This document shows, one piece after another, positions 21,207 to 32,001 of a stretch of DNA of 64,000 nt (positions within the stretch are counted from its first letter, which is position 1; each line of letters begins with the position of its first letter). The DNA lies in the NCBI RefSeq assembly GCF_004193775.1, contig NC_041021.1, positions 24,272,632-24,336,631 on the forward strand, read 5' to 3'. The translations under genes were made by a program, and so were the position numbers. This DNA is from Glycine soja. Its lineage: Eukaryota; Streptophyta; Magnoliopsida; Fabales; Fabaceae. The notes below the pieces were generated by a model. It saw only the letters and a list, made by a program, of their open reading frames with translations, searched no databases and was not told where the DNA came from.

Positions 21207-22489
21207 TCCTCCTTAAAAGGAAGTCTACTTCAAAATCTTATGGCTCTTACTCTTATCTAAAGAAAGACCAAGGTCAAGGCATCTTAGGGGTGACACCTTC
21301 TAAGCCCAAAGATGATAAGGGGAAGACAATAGAAAAACAACCCCTTAAGGCTAGTATGCAAGAGAAAAATAGCTCGATAAAGTGCTTTAACTGTCTTGGA
21401 AGAGGGCACATTAATTCTCAATGCCCCACCAAGAAAACCATGATTATGAGGGGCCAAGACATTTATAGTAGCCAAGATGAGGCTACTACTTCACCTTCCT
21501 CCAGTGAAAGTGAAGAAGTAAAAGGGGAAGAATCTAGTGAAGAAATCTATCCCCAAGAAGAAGGACAACCTTTAATGGTTAAGGAGGAGTGTAAGGAGGT
21601 AAGTGTCTCCTCCAAGAGGTTAGCTATAAAGGAAAGTCATTTTGAAATAAAGACAAATATTAAAGAAACTTCCCCTCTTGGACAACCTCCACATCTTCTC
21701 CATTGTAAAAAGACACTTGTTAGCTTTGTCACACCTCTTGGGCTTGAGGTTATTCCTCAAGTAAAGGAGTTGTTGGATGAGGGTTTGGTTCGTAAGAGCT
21801 TAAATCCTTGTGCTTTGTTGGTGCCTAAAATAGGTATAATTAGGCACCAAATCCCTAAAATAAGTGATATGATGAATGTGTTGAGTGTTGAAACCCTATT
21901 TTGTAAAATCAGTCATGCACCCAACATTTTCATGAGTCATGTACTTAGGGACTCATTAGGTAGGTTTGTTCTTATTTTTGGTTTTCATACAAACTTAGGT
22001 GCTCATATGGGACACCTTAGGTTTGTCGTATTTTTTTGTAGGAATAATCAACATGAAAATTCAGAAAAAGGTACGCTTTATTGCATTACTTTCTGTAATT
22101 TTTTAAATAGTGATCAAGGGGTTCCCATGGACCCTAAAAGAATAAAGGTCATTCCTGAATGGCCTACTCCACCAAGTATAAGGGAAATCTGGGGCTGCCA
22201 TGACTTAACAAACTTTTACAAAAGGTTTGTCCCATATTTTTCTATACTTGTAGCACCACTCATTGAGTTGGTGAGGAACCATGTTCCTTCATGGGAAGAT
22301 CTCCATGAAAAGGGTTTTCAGACCTTACCCTACTCTAGCATACTCAACACCACTAATACATATGTTTTTATTCTTTTTATAGGTGTCGAGGGAAGGAGCC
22401 CAGAGTGTGAAGAACCTCGGGATTTGAGGTCAAATCCTTTCCAAGATGGAGGGGATGATGCAATCCTACCCCCCAAGGGTATTGGATAG
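21188..22489 (+). pseudogene. gag/RT-remnant reading frame, H unit 3
   Basis: Same layout as unit 2 and the same length from the GTG at 21290 (399 codons). The knuckle is CFNCLGRGHINSQC, still CX2CX4HX4C. By eye about 20-25 amino-acid differences separate it from unit 2, scattered along the frame. It ends with a TAG inside the complete last LTR. Family comparison: ordinary Ty3/gypsy pol is well over 1000 residues, so most of it is gone. Confidence 0.7.
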
Positions 22490-23306
22490 AAGACTCCTTG
22501 AAGATTGGGCTAGAGCTATTAAAGAAGGCCCTAGGGTTCTCTTGAACCTTAGGTTAGATTTTTGAGCCCATGGGTCAAGGTTGGATTCACTCTTCTTTGT
22601 AAATGTTAGAATTGGTTTTTCCTTCTTTTGGGTCTTGTATTTTGACCATTCTAGTAGTATAGGGTTTTAGCCTTGTATTTCAGGGCATTTTGAGTAGTCT
22701 TTGTAATAGGGACTTTTTTTTATATTTTCATGTATTTTGGCATGGGGGTGAGCTTAGCTATTATAGGGGGTGTGTGTAGCTAAGCTCTAGCTTCTTTAGG
22801 AATATTCTCAAGGAAGCTTCTCAAGGAGGTGAGCTTAGTTATTAGACGGGTGTGTGTAGCTAAGCTCTAGCTTCTCGAGGAAGTTTTTTCAAAGAAGCTT
22901 CTCAAGGAAGTTTTCTCAAGAAAGCTTCTCAAGGAAGCTACCTAGTCTATAAATAGAAGCATGTGTAACACTTGTTGTAACTTTGATGAATGGGAGTTTT
23001 GTGAGACACAACTCAAAGTTCAACTTCTCTCCATTTTTTCTTCCATCAATTTCATGCTCCCCCGTCTCTCTTTCTCTCCCTCTTTCTTTCCTCCATTAAA
23101 GCATCATCTTCAAGCTTCTTATCCAAGGAAATTCTCGGTGGTGAAGCTCCTTCTTCCTTGGCTTATTACCTAGTGGATGGTGCCTCCCCTCTCCTCTTCT
23201 CCTTTGCCTTTCGCTGCATCTCCATGGTGTAAAATCACCATTAAAGGACCTCATTGAAGCTCAAAGATCCAGCCTCCATTGAAGCTCCACAAGCAAGCTT
23301 CCATCA
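22456..23306 (+). repeat. Complete 3' LTR of H
   Basis: Starts TGATGCAATCC and ends TTCCATCA (851 bp), followed by the duplication TGCAT. It contains what the other three copies lost: repeats of GAAGCTTCTCAAG (22860-22940), a TATA box and a pyrimidine-rich region (23025-23100). A tRNA-Met-type primer site does not follow, consistent with its being the 3' end. Confidence 0.85.
22948..22955 (+). promoter_or_regulatory. TATA box of the H LTR
   Basis: TATAAATA lies in CTAGTCTATAAATAGAAGC, preceded by a cluster of GAAGCTTC-type words and followed by a pyrimidine-rich presumed transcribed leader. Confidence 0.65.
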
Positions 23307-23444
23307 TGCATGCTATGGGAAAGTTATTTTAATGTAAACCAAACGAAGCCTATAAAAAATTAGAAAACCCGATTTCCATCCAAAATAAAAATATTATTGG
23401 AAAATTCACAATCACCACACAAAAAAGAAAGTGCATACGTGAGA

Positions 23445-23597
23445 TTATAAGTTCACCACCAATATCTTACTACCTCCATGTTTCTCCAGAGCTTCTTCAT
23501 TCTTGATGGTGTCTCTAGTAGTGATGGTCTCTTCTGTGGCTTTTGTCTCATCAACAAAACTAATGTCTTCACTTCCCACGGTCAAAACCAAATCCAT
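23445..23597 (-). other. Small open frame, 50 codons, unknown
   Basis: ATG at 23597 to TAA at 23445. The product starts MDLVLTVGSEDISFVDETKA and is acidic, with no family that I recognise. It could be a gene-fragment exon or chance. No splice partners or promoter were identified. Confidence 0.2.
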
Positions 23598-24280
23598 TGT
23601 TGCCTTATAATAAAACTATCTAATACAATTCATGCATAGCAAAGACAAATCAGGATTAGCAAATTACTTGAAGAGAAACAAAACATGAAGAAAAAAAATC
23701 AAATGAAATCAATCAAGATTTTGAATGGCTTCCAGAAAACAAAAACTCTGTTACCAATTCCCTTAATGAACCAATTCTGGAAGCTTGAAGAAAAGAAAAT
23801 TTTACTTCCACAAATCCTCACCCTGGAGGAACCGAAAAGGAATATATCACCAATTTAAAAGTTCAGACCCATTAATCACAAAAATACATAACTGATCTGG
23901 AAAAAATTAAATATCATACAAACATTAATGTTAATATTTGAAATAAAACATTAATTATTACGATATAGAATAGAAATTGAAAAGAGCATGCATGTAACGG
24001 GTTCTTGAATTCAAAAATGTAACCCCTCCACCCCACCTTATACTATGTCATATTTTAGAAATATTTTGAAATAAGTTATTCCTGATGAAATGCCAAAACT
24101 GACTTGTTGTAGAAGGTAATTTTTACCGGTTAGATGATGTTTGCTTATTTATTGTTTAGTCCCTGGTTACTTTAATATGTGTCTCTTTCAGTTTGATTAG
24201 TTCATATGTGCTCTCTAACACTGTCTAGTGAATGTTTTCCTATGTGTCTTTCTCATATGCTTGTTGATTCTCCAAATAGC

Positions 24281-24517
24281 TTAGCTTAACACTGGAGCAT
24301 CCCAAATGGTGACACTGTTGCACAACGCCATGGAGCTATTCATAAGATCAATCATGAATCCACACCCATATGCTTCTTGGATTGCCTTATAGTGACTTCC
24401 TATTTCATTTTTTTCTTGTTTCACGACTCCAGTTTCTACAGCAAGAAGGAGAGCAACTTGTTTGCCAAGATGAAACCTATTCGCAATACAAGATGCTTGT
24501 TCCTCATCATCAACCAC
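24281..24517 (-). other. Small open frame, 78 codons, possible gene fragment
   Basis: Reads MVDDEEQASCIANRFHLGKQ, then ALLLAVETGVVKQEKNEIG and KAIQEAYGCGFMIDLMN to VTIWDAPVLS. The composition looks like an ordinary globular protein rather than translated AT-rich DNA, so it may be an exon of a captured or decayed host gene. I do not recognise the family. The upstream codons (…EADNN then TAA) suggest the frame once extended further. Confidence 0.3.
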
Positions 24518-26148
24518 TTTTTAGTTATTATCAGCCTCTTTTGTTATCTTGCTTAACACCAAGAAGAAAAAGTGTAGAAGAATGGAAAGCATGATCTGTA
24601 GCCTGCAGTTTCAAATTTCAAAGCCTCGATAAGAAATCAGTTTGAAGAAACTAAATTTTCAATGTATCCCCTCAAATTTAACTTTAGAACTACTTGAACC
24701 TTCACTTCAAAGAAAATTTCAATTAGACAATTTCCTACAAGTGCCACCTTGACCCTAATAAATCATGGATCTTAATCGTTATTTTTAATAAAATAAGACA
24801 TTTTAGCAGCGAGTAAAGAGAACTACAAACAACAAAGTCTACAACTAATGAAGTGAAGAAAAACAACTACGAATTCCCAATCCCACTGCATATTTGATAT
24901 ATATAATAACTTGATTAAGGTAGCAACAAACAGATTAACAGAATGCCAAAGACATACAAAACACTATCATCATAGAATTTAAGCCAATGCATTTATCCAG
25001 TAATTTGAAATAATCCTTGCAATTTGAAAAAATAATTTGAAACCCAAAAGATTGATATTTTACAAAAAATTCATGGGAATAAAATCATATTGCATTGCAA
25101 AAAGAACCAAAACATGTCATATTGTTATGGCATGGAAGTGTGGTTGAGGCTGGACTCGTCAGCGATTTGGCGGGCTGCACCGGTGACAGAGGAAGATGAC
25201 GGCATGCTGGGCAATGGCCATTTCGATGATTGAAGTCATGTGGATGTGGGGGCTTCAACATCAACAACAAAAATTTTGTACTTTCGTCCAATATTATTAT
25301 TTAGGTACTATGTTGCAATTGCTGTAAAATATAAAATTATCTAGGAACTATGCTACAATTAGTCTAAAATAAAACAACCGGTAATTAATGAAGAGATCAA
25401 TGGTTAATTAGAAATGAAGGATACTTCACTAGTTCATTACCCATTACCATATGAAGATTCCTCGTCCTAGCGTTAATCTGAAAATAAATTCTAACACTTT
25501 TGAAAAAAAATTAATTAACATAATAACCTTGCTTGGTTCTAATAATTTTTTCATTTAATTATTTTCCATCAATCAATGATATTAATAATTACTTTGTAAA
25601 TATTTATCAAATGAAAGAGAATAAGAAAGTGAATATCCCATTTTAAACACATTTGTTACTATTAGCTACAGTTTATTGAAATAAACTCTCTTATTTGTGT
25701 TCCTCTTCCTATTTATTGAACTTTACTCATCTATATTCATCCAATTTCATCTATCTATTATTTTTAATCTTAATATGATGATTTTTATAAGTTGTTATCA
25801 TAAGCAAGTATTGTTACTAAAGCCATTCTCTTTCTTTGTATGCATACTTAATTATGTATAAAAAAGAATTAAACAATCAAAATTAATGATATTTATTGCA
25901 TAGATAGTAACATAGGATTTGGTATTATAAATTTAGTATTTTAATAAACGTGTAAATAATTAATTTTTTATATAACATTAATTATTGTATTTATTAAACG
26001 CATGAATAGAGATATAAAGTATATTATTAAATAAAAATTAAATATTTTAATATTTATTACAATTGAAAACTTTTTCCACTCAAATAACAATTTATTTCAC
26101 AATTAATTAAAAATAAAATTGTGCAAATGAATTATCATTGATACATTA

Positions 26149-27098
26149 TGATGCAATCCTACCCCTCAAGGGCATTCGATAGAAGACTCCAAGAAGATTG
26201 CACCAGAGATGCAAGAGAAGGCCCTAGGGTTCTCATGAGCCTTAGGGTAGATTTCGGGCCCATGGGCTAAGTATGAGCCCACTTATCTTTGTACATATTA
26301 AATTAAGGTTTCATTATTTTTTGGCCATATATTTAGGGCTCCATAATATAGGTAAGGTACCCTAGAAATGTAGGACTTTTCAGCCCTTGTATTTTAGGGC
26401 ACCTAGACTAGTTTTTGTATTAGGGGTAGTTTTGTAATTTCACATGAATTAAGTGAATATTTGATGTGTGTGGTTGGAAATAAATTTAATTGAATTGGGA
26501 GAAGCCCAATCCAAATAAATTTTAGAGGGGGAGGCGAGTATATGCTTGTTACACCCCATTGGCACATCATATAGTCACACTTTGTGCATGTCCTTCATGC
26601 TTTACATGCCTCATGACACCTAAGCACACTTAGTGGAGAATCTTGGGCTTGATCTTGGATTAGTGGGTTGAACCATAGCTAAAATTCACTAATCATAATT
26701 AGTGAAATTTTAGCTCCACAAATTCAAGTAAAATTTGAATAGAAATTCAAATTTCCCTCCAATTCTGTGTGACACTTAGGCTATAAATAGAGGTCATGTG
26801 TGTGCATTTTTCAACTTTTATCATTTGAGAATTACACTTCAAAGTTCAGACCTCTTTTGAGGCACAAAATCTCATGCTCCTTCTCTCCTTCTCCCTCCAG
26901 TCATAATCTCCTACCTTCAAGCTCTTATCCATTGCTTCCTATGGTGGTGAGCTTCTTCTTGAGTCATCTTCTCCTTGAAGTGGTGTCTCCTCTCAACTCT
27001 TCTTCTTCTCCATTCCGCTGCCATTAAATTTCAAGAAGCAAAGGACTCCATTGATGAAGAAGATCCAAGGCCTACAAGCTCCATATGGAGCTACATCA
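26149..27098 (+). repeat. LTR related to H, with primer site
   Basis: Starts TGATGCAATCCTACC like the H LTRs and shares the GCAAGAGAAGGCCCTAGGGT region, but diverges further in. It ends GGAGCTACATCA just before a tRNA-Met-type primer site, so this is a 5' LTR. A TATA box is at 26782-26789. No matching 3' LTR follows: beyond about 300 bp of leader the sequence changes, so the element is truncated. Confidence 0.75.
26782..26789 (+). promoter_or_regulatory. TATA box of the 26-kb LTR
   Basis: TATAAATA in GGCTATAAATAGAGGTC, at the position expected for the LTR promoter, followed by a pyrimidine-rich leader. Confidence 0.6.
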
Positions 27099-27404
27099 TG
27101 TGGTATCAAGAGCATATTCATCTAGGTGATGTTCCTTTGCTTCCTCTATCTTTTTGTTCTATCAATTCACGTTAAATCCTTGTTATTCATCTTATTCTCC
27201 ATGTATATCCTCCATTGTCTTGTGGTTTGGTGCTGTTTAGAGTAGATTCAAAAAAATAAACCTATTAAATCTTAGATCTACACTTGTTCTTGCATTTCTA
27301 TGGTTCAAATTTTATAGATCTATTCTTGAATCATGTTTTTGTGTTGATTTTAGGTTCTATCATATTTTAGTCATAATCTTCTTGTGCTAAACCTGTATTA
27401 TGTG
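27099..27404 (+). other. Primer site and leader of a truncated gypsy element
   Basis: TGGTATCAAGAGC (27101) resembles the initiator tRNA-Met primer site TGGTATCAGAGC with one extra A. About 290 bp of leader follow with no coding sequence. It stops near 27405, where a TGTTTGGAT-type transposon end appears. Confidence 0.55.
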
Positions 27405-30400
27405 TTTGGATGGAGAAATTAAACTAGGTAAAGTATTTCAACGGGGAAATTAAAATGCCTTCTCATAATATAATATGTTTGGATAAGATATTTTAAAAGT
27501 AATTAAAATGATATCATTTAGGTAAAGCATTTTAATCTACTAACTTCAGATAATTTCAAATTCTCACCAAAAGAAAAAGAAATTAAAATTCCTCCTTCCG
27601 TAGAAACACACCACCAGCTCTCTCTCTCTCTCTTTCTCCGTAGCAGCGCTATCTCCCTCTCAGCACACCACCAGCTCTTTCTCTCTCTCCCTCTCAGCGC
27701 ACATGCGTGGCTCTCTCTTTCCCTCTCAGCAGCATCACGAGCTACCAGCTCCCTCTCCGTAGCTTTTCTTCCTCTCACCGGTAGATTTCTCTCTCCCTCC
27801 CTCATCTCTATTTTTTTTTTCTTTTTCATGCTTATGTTTGTTTGATTTTGATTTCATTTTTGCAGCTACAAGGTTGCTTGATTTTATTGATTTATGTTTG
27901 TTTTCTATTTCATTTATTTTTGTTTCAATGATTTTGATATGTTGGTGGGTGTGGAATTGGATGAGTTTGGAGTTGAGATAGGTTGTGAGCACCATATCTT
28001 TGTGAATATGCATCAAAGAGAAATAGAGAAACAAATCTGTTTGAATTTCTCGAACTGCATGATTTTTTGGGGGGTTCAAGGGAATTGGTTGAGAAACAGG
28101 AACTTAGCATTGGATGGCCCCAGAGGTATGTTATATATTCCTTGAGCATGATGCTATTGTTTCAACTACTACTATAAATTATGAACCAGTGACTCCAATA
28201 AAGCTGGCACATTTTGGTGTTTATTAACTGAAAATGATGATTTATTACACTGAAGGCCAGCAGTGATACACTTTATGTTTAGATGTATTGGTTTTGCTAG
28301 AATGGTGAACAAAATAATTTATCAATATCAGACTGATATGTGTCAAGCATTTCTTGCTTGATTTTGTGCAATCACTGCATTACTTCTGAGTGGATATTTG
28401 CAATAACTTAGTTGTTTTTCTTCTTCAGTTGATTGAGTGCACTTCTGATGTTATCATCCCATAGGCACTATATATATAAGACCACTCAATATCTAAGTTT
28501 CTACCTATGAAAAGACCTAGTATTCGTATATCAAGTGGGCTTTAATTTTTTTCTGAGCAAATAAAAGTTACTACATAGTTTAAGCTATGTATACATGTTG
28601 GTAGAGTTTGTCAAGTTGGATTGTTATATAGTCACTACAATAGTCACTACATACTAGTATTTGTATATCAAGTTGGATTATGTAATTAAGCTATGTATAC
28701 AAGTTGGTAGAGTTTGTCACATGAACAAAAGGGAATTGAATGGTATGTTCTGTTCTTGGTGCCACCCTTTTAGTAGAACCAAAACTAACCATGTTTCTAA
28801 TCTTGTGTCCTGTTTTGTTATTTTTCTAGATACACCGGACCAAACATTAAACAAAATCCAATTTTGTTCTAATGTGAGGCATGTCTATCTAATGATACCA
28901 TTTTGAGATAGAATGGCATCTCGCTGGTTCTGAGAAGTTGAACAAGGAGTTCCTTGTTGGTGAATGATATATGATTATGTGAATATTGCTAGACTCCAGT
29001 AGTTTATTGTAATCTTTGTTAGTGTTGTATAAATATGTAAGCACACTGTACTGGTTGTAGAAACTAGGAAGCCATTGGAGTGAGTCTTCCAGTAGCCAAA
29101 GTAGGCATATCTTTGTAGATTTATGCTCAAAGCTCTAGAACATGTTTGCATGGTTTATATCAAGCTGCTTGGAAGATTCAATAAATCAATTTAGCTTTTT
29201 ACTAAAAGTATTGACTGTTTGGTGAAGGTTTGTTGCTGATTTTCTTAAATTTTTTATCATCCGAGTTTAGAGTGTTTTATTTATCATGTGGAATTAACTT
29301 TATTTTTCATTTGCATTTACTTTTCTCATTTTTGTACACCAGCAAAAAAAATTCTATATTGACTGTTTTCTAACTGTTATAAATTATAACTATAATAAAT
29401 ATTTAATACAAGTGCTTTTGTATAGCTCAAATTCCTTGAGTCTGATTAAACATGCGGAATTTTATATTAGCTTGTTCAAGCAATATACTTTAAAAATGAA
29501 GATTATTGCGTATGGTTGATGTAAGAGCTTTCTTCCAATTCAAATAATGAAGATTAAAAATAAGGAATTATTACAAAAAAAATAGTTATTATACATGACA
29601 ACTAGAACCATTCAAGACCTAGTATGAACAGACCTAGTATTCGTATACATAATTTAAATAGAACATCACGGGTCTTATGAGTCTATTGTCATCATTCATC
29701 AAAATTATCCTTGTTAATAGAGCACAGGGAAAGTGATTTAAGTGCATAGTCAAGAATCTTAGTTTGGCCCTGTGAGTCTATCCATCATTTTCTAGGTAAA
29801 ATCTTGAAGTACCATGTCTCTTAAGGTAAGAAAAGGAATCAAATCTTTAAATCCTTGGAGAGGATATGAGCAAATGGATTGGTTGTGGGTTCAACTAGTG
29901 TGACCATGATCAGAATTTGAAATTGATATATACTTTAAATTTGTATTTGAAATTGATAATGATAGGTCTTGCAGGCTAATTATTTCTATGTGAATTATTG
30001 ATTTAATTTTTTGAAAGTTTTGATTGACCAAGATTACTATATATGTTGTGGATGAGACTTTTATTTTTTATTTTTGTGTAAGAAAGAGAAATATTAATTT
30101 GATAATAGTAATATTGGTAATAATAATGAAATAATACTGATTTTTAAAATTATTTAGAAATAACTATATATTGTATCTCATAAGAAAATAGTTTTGCTCT
30201 ACGTATAAAGTGAAACTTTTTCTAGGTCTCTTAAAAGAACATTCTATTCTTTATTATATTCACTTTTTATTCTTTATATTCGTGTATACATCCATTCCTC
30301 TACTAATACTAGGAACTACGAAGTACTTTGTAGTATATTTTACCAAAAGATATTTATACTAAATACCAAAAGTATAACAAGAATCATATGCTACATATAT

Positions 30401-31586
30401 TTCTCCTACACTAACTAAAGATAATATAAGATAGAGTTTTATATATATAGCCGCACTATTTTAGTGAATAATAGAATACGAAATATAGTATATTGCTCCA
30501 AAATAGATTAACCTATATAAAATTAATAATAATGGATTGGTTGTTGCTATGCCCTTCGGCTTTGGGAGTAAGGTTGAACCTGGTCAATTGTTACCCATGT
30601 TGTCATTGTTTTGTGATCAGGTTACACATTTGTATTTGTAGGCCCAAAATAGCTTTTTGGTACCAGCGTTAACTTGGTCTGGTCTAATATCAGGATATAC
30701 ACAGGGAGAGAAAAGAACAAGACATGTAAGGTAATCAAATAGATTAGTTGACTTAGGCCCCTAATATATGCATATATTATCTTATATCATTATCATGCAG
30801 TTTGGATTGAGAAGAAATGGATCCTAGCATAGTTGACACTACAATTACTTCAAGAAAACGTAAAAGAGAAGAGTATAAGAAGATAATTTTATTAGTTGCT
30901 GCTGGTGTTGTTCATATGGTTATTGGTGTAGTGACATGGTATCATAATAATAATTTTGTTAAGGAACCAAGCCATAATTGGGAACTAGAACGTCGCAGCT
31001 TCCTTAATCGTCTTTATAGAGGGACAGAGAAAGATTGCATTGAACAACTAAGGCTTAGTAAAAATGCATTTTTTAACCTTTGTAGAATTTTACAAGAAAA
31101 GGGTGTATTAGTAAGAATAATAAATGTTCCAACAACTGAAGCAGTAGCAATGTTTTTACATATCCTTGCCCACAACCTAAAGTATAGGGTAGTGCAATTT
31201 AGTTATTGTAGATCTAAAGAAACCATAAGTAGGAAATTCAACGATGTCTTGAGAGCGGTAATGAAAGTGAGCAAAGGCTATTTGAATTTTCAACCCTGTG
31301 CTTTAGAAGGTGCAAAAGCAAACAAGTGGAGATGGTTTGAGGTATGTTTATCAATTGTTTGGAGAGATTAGTTAATTATAAAATTTTCTTAGAATCTAAA
31401 AAAATTGTCTTGTTTGTAGAGATGTATTGGAGCACTTGATGGGACTCATATTCCGGTTACAGTTTCTCCTGATGAGAGACCTAGATATTGTAATAGAAAG
31501 GGTGATGTTTCTACAAATGTGTTAGCCGCTTGTGGTCCATATTCAAGGTTTATTTATGTGTTACCTGGGTGGGAAGGGTCTGCAAG
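27405..31586 (+). mobile_element. PIF/Harbinger-like DNA transposon, 3' truncated
   Basis: The 3' part encodes a PIF/Harbinger-type transposase. The left end is placed at GTGTTTGGATGGAG (about 27411), since plant PIF-type ends often carry TGTTTGGAT and a TTA precedes it; a second ATGTTTGGAT lies at about 27475. That end is tentative. 27600-27780 is CT-rich with repeated CACCAGCTCTTTCTCTC-type words; 28580-28720 contains a direct repeat of TAAGCTATGTATACA, about 105 bp apart. 28150-30810 is AT-rich without a clear first ORF. The right end is lost at 31587, where minus-strand Ogre C sequence begins. Confidence 0.55.
30817..31586 (+). pseudogene. PIF/Harbinger-like transposase, truncated
   Basis: Exon 1 runs from ATG at 30817 to 31341 (175 codons): a basic start, a hydrophobic segment, then SKNAFFNLCRILQEKG and KETISRKFNDVLRAVMKV, the helix-turn-helix region typical of plant PIF/Harbinger nucleases. 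An intron with GT (31342) and AG (31419) ends follows. Exon 2 (from 31420) reads in phase: RCIGALDGTHIPV with the first catalytic Asp, then YVLPGWEGSARD, where the second Asp of the DDE triad lies. The sequence changes to Ogre C directly after this point, so the third acidic residue and the C-terminus are gone. It would cut and join transposon ends in the nucleus; this copy cannot. Confidence 0.85.
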
Positions 31587-32001
31587 AGATAAGACACTAA
31601 TTTCATTCGAGCGAAACACCATTCGGACGGTGAATCTCCCTGCCAGCGGCACCTGCAAAAAGTTTGAAAGTGATCAGTACCGACACATCATCCTGATACT
31701 GTCGAATTCGTTCCTCTTGGTTGACACAAGGCGCAAAATGACCATAATTTGTCTCTGCGTGTCTTCGGACACAATCGAGCCTGGGTGGCAAGGCGCAGAA
31801 TGACCATAATTTGTCTCTGCGCACCACCGGACACGATCGCCTTTGGATGGCGAAAAGGTGTGGGGAATGACCATGATTTGCCTCCGCCCACCTCTTGGCT
31901 TACTTTCCCTGAATGACAAAGGGCGCAGAATGACCATAACTTGTCTCTATGCGTTTATCACTCAACTCGCTGTTCCTGAATGACAAAGGGCGCAAAATGA
32001 C
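31587..32001 (-). mobile_element. 3' end fragment of Ogre C
   Basis: This is the reverse complement of the pre-LTR end of B (46600-46950): GATAAGACACTAATTTC reversed, the CACCTGCAAAAAGTTTGAAA word, and units with GACCATAATTTGTCTCTGCG. It breaks off against the transposase before reaching C's own polypurine tract and 3' LTR. It continues at 48785 on the other side of B. Confidence 0.8.

Larger units (their letters stand above)
757..23306 (+). mobile_element. Composite Ty3/gypsy derivative H: three tandem LTR-gag/pol units, split by Ogre A
   Basis: The outer limits are a TG start (TGATGCAATCCTACC at 757) and a CA end (TTCCATCA at 23306), flanked by the same 5 bp, TGCAT, at 752-756 and 23307-23311. 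Inside, the LTR start recurs at 19106, 20780 and 22456, a period of 1674-1676 bp. Each of the first three LTR copies stops after about 427 bp and runs straight into a gag zinc-knuckle/RT-derived reading frame; only the fourth LTR is complete. Unit 1 is interrupted at 2270/19051 by a 16.8-kb element. One target duplication around the whole array suggests either that the tandem structure moved as one unit or that it grew by unequal exchange after insertion. No RT catalytic motif or integrase remains, so the element is non-autonomous. Confidence 0.85.
23312..26148. other. AT-rich intergenic DNA
   Basis: Between the target duplication of H and the next LTR. It is mostly AT-rich with no retrotransposon signature I recognise. 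Only three small minus-strand frames stand out (23445-23597, 24281-24517 and 25085-25291; the last, 68 codons, has no recognisable content). 25400-26140 is very AT-rich and empty to my reading. Confidence 0.5.
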
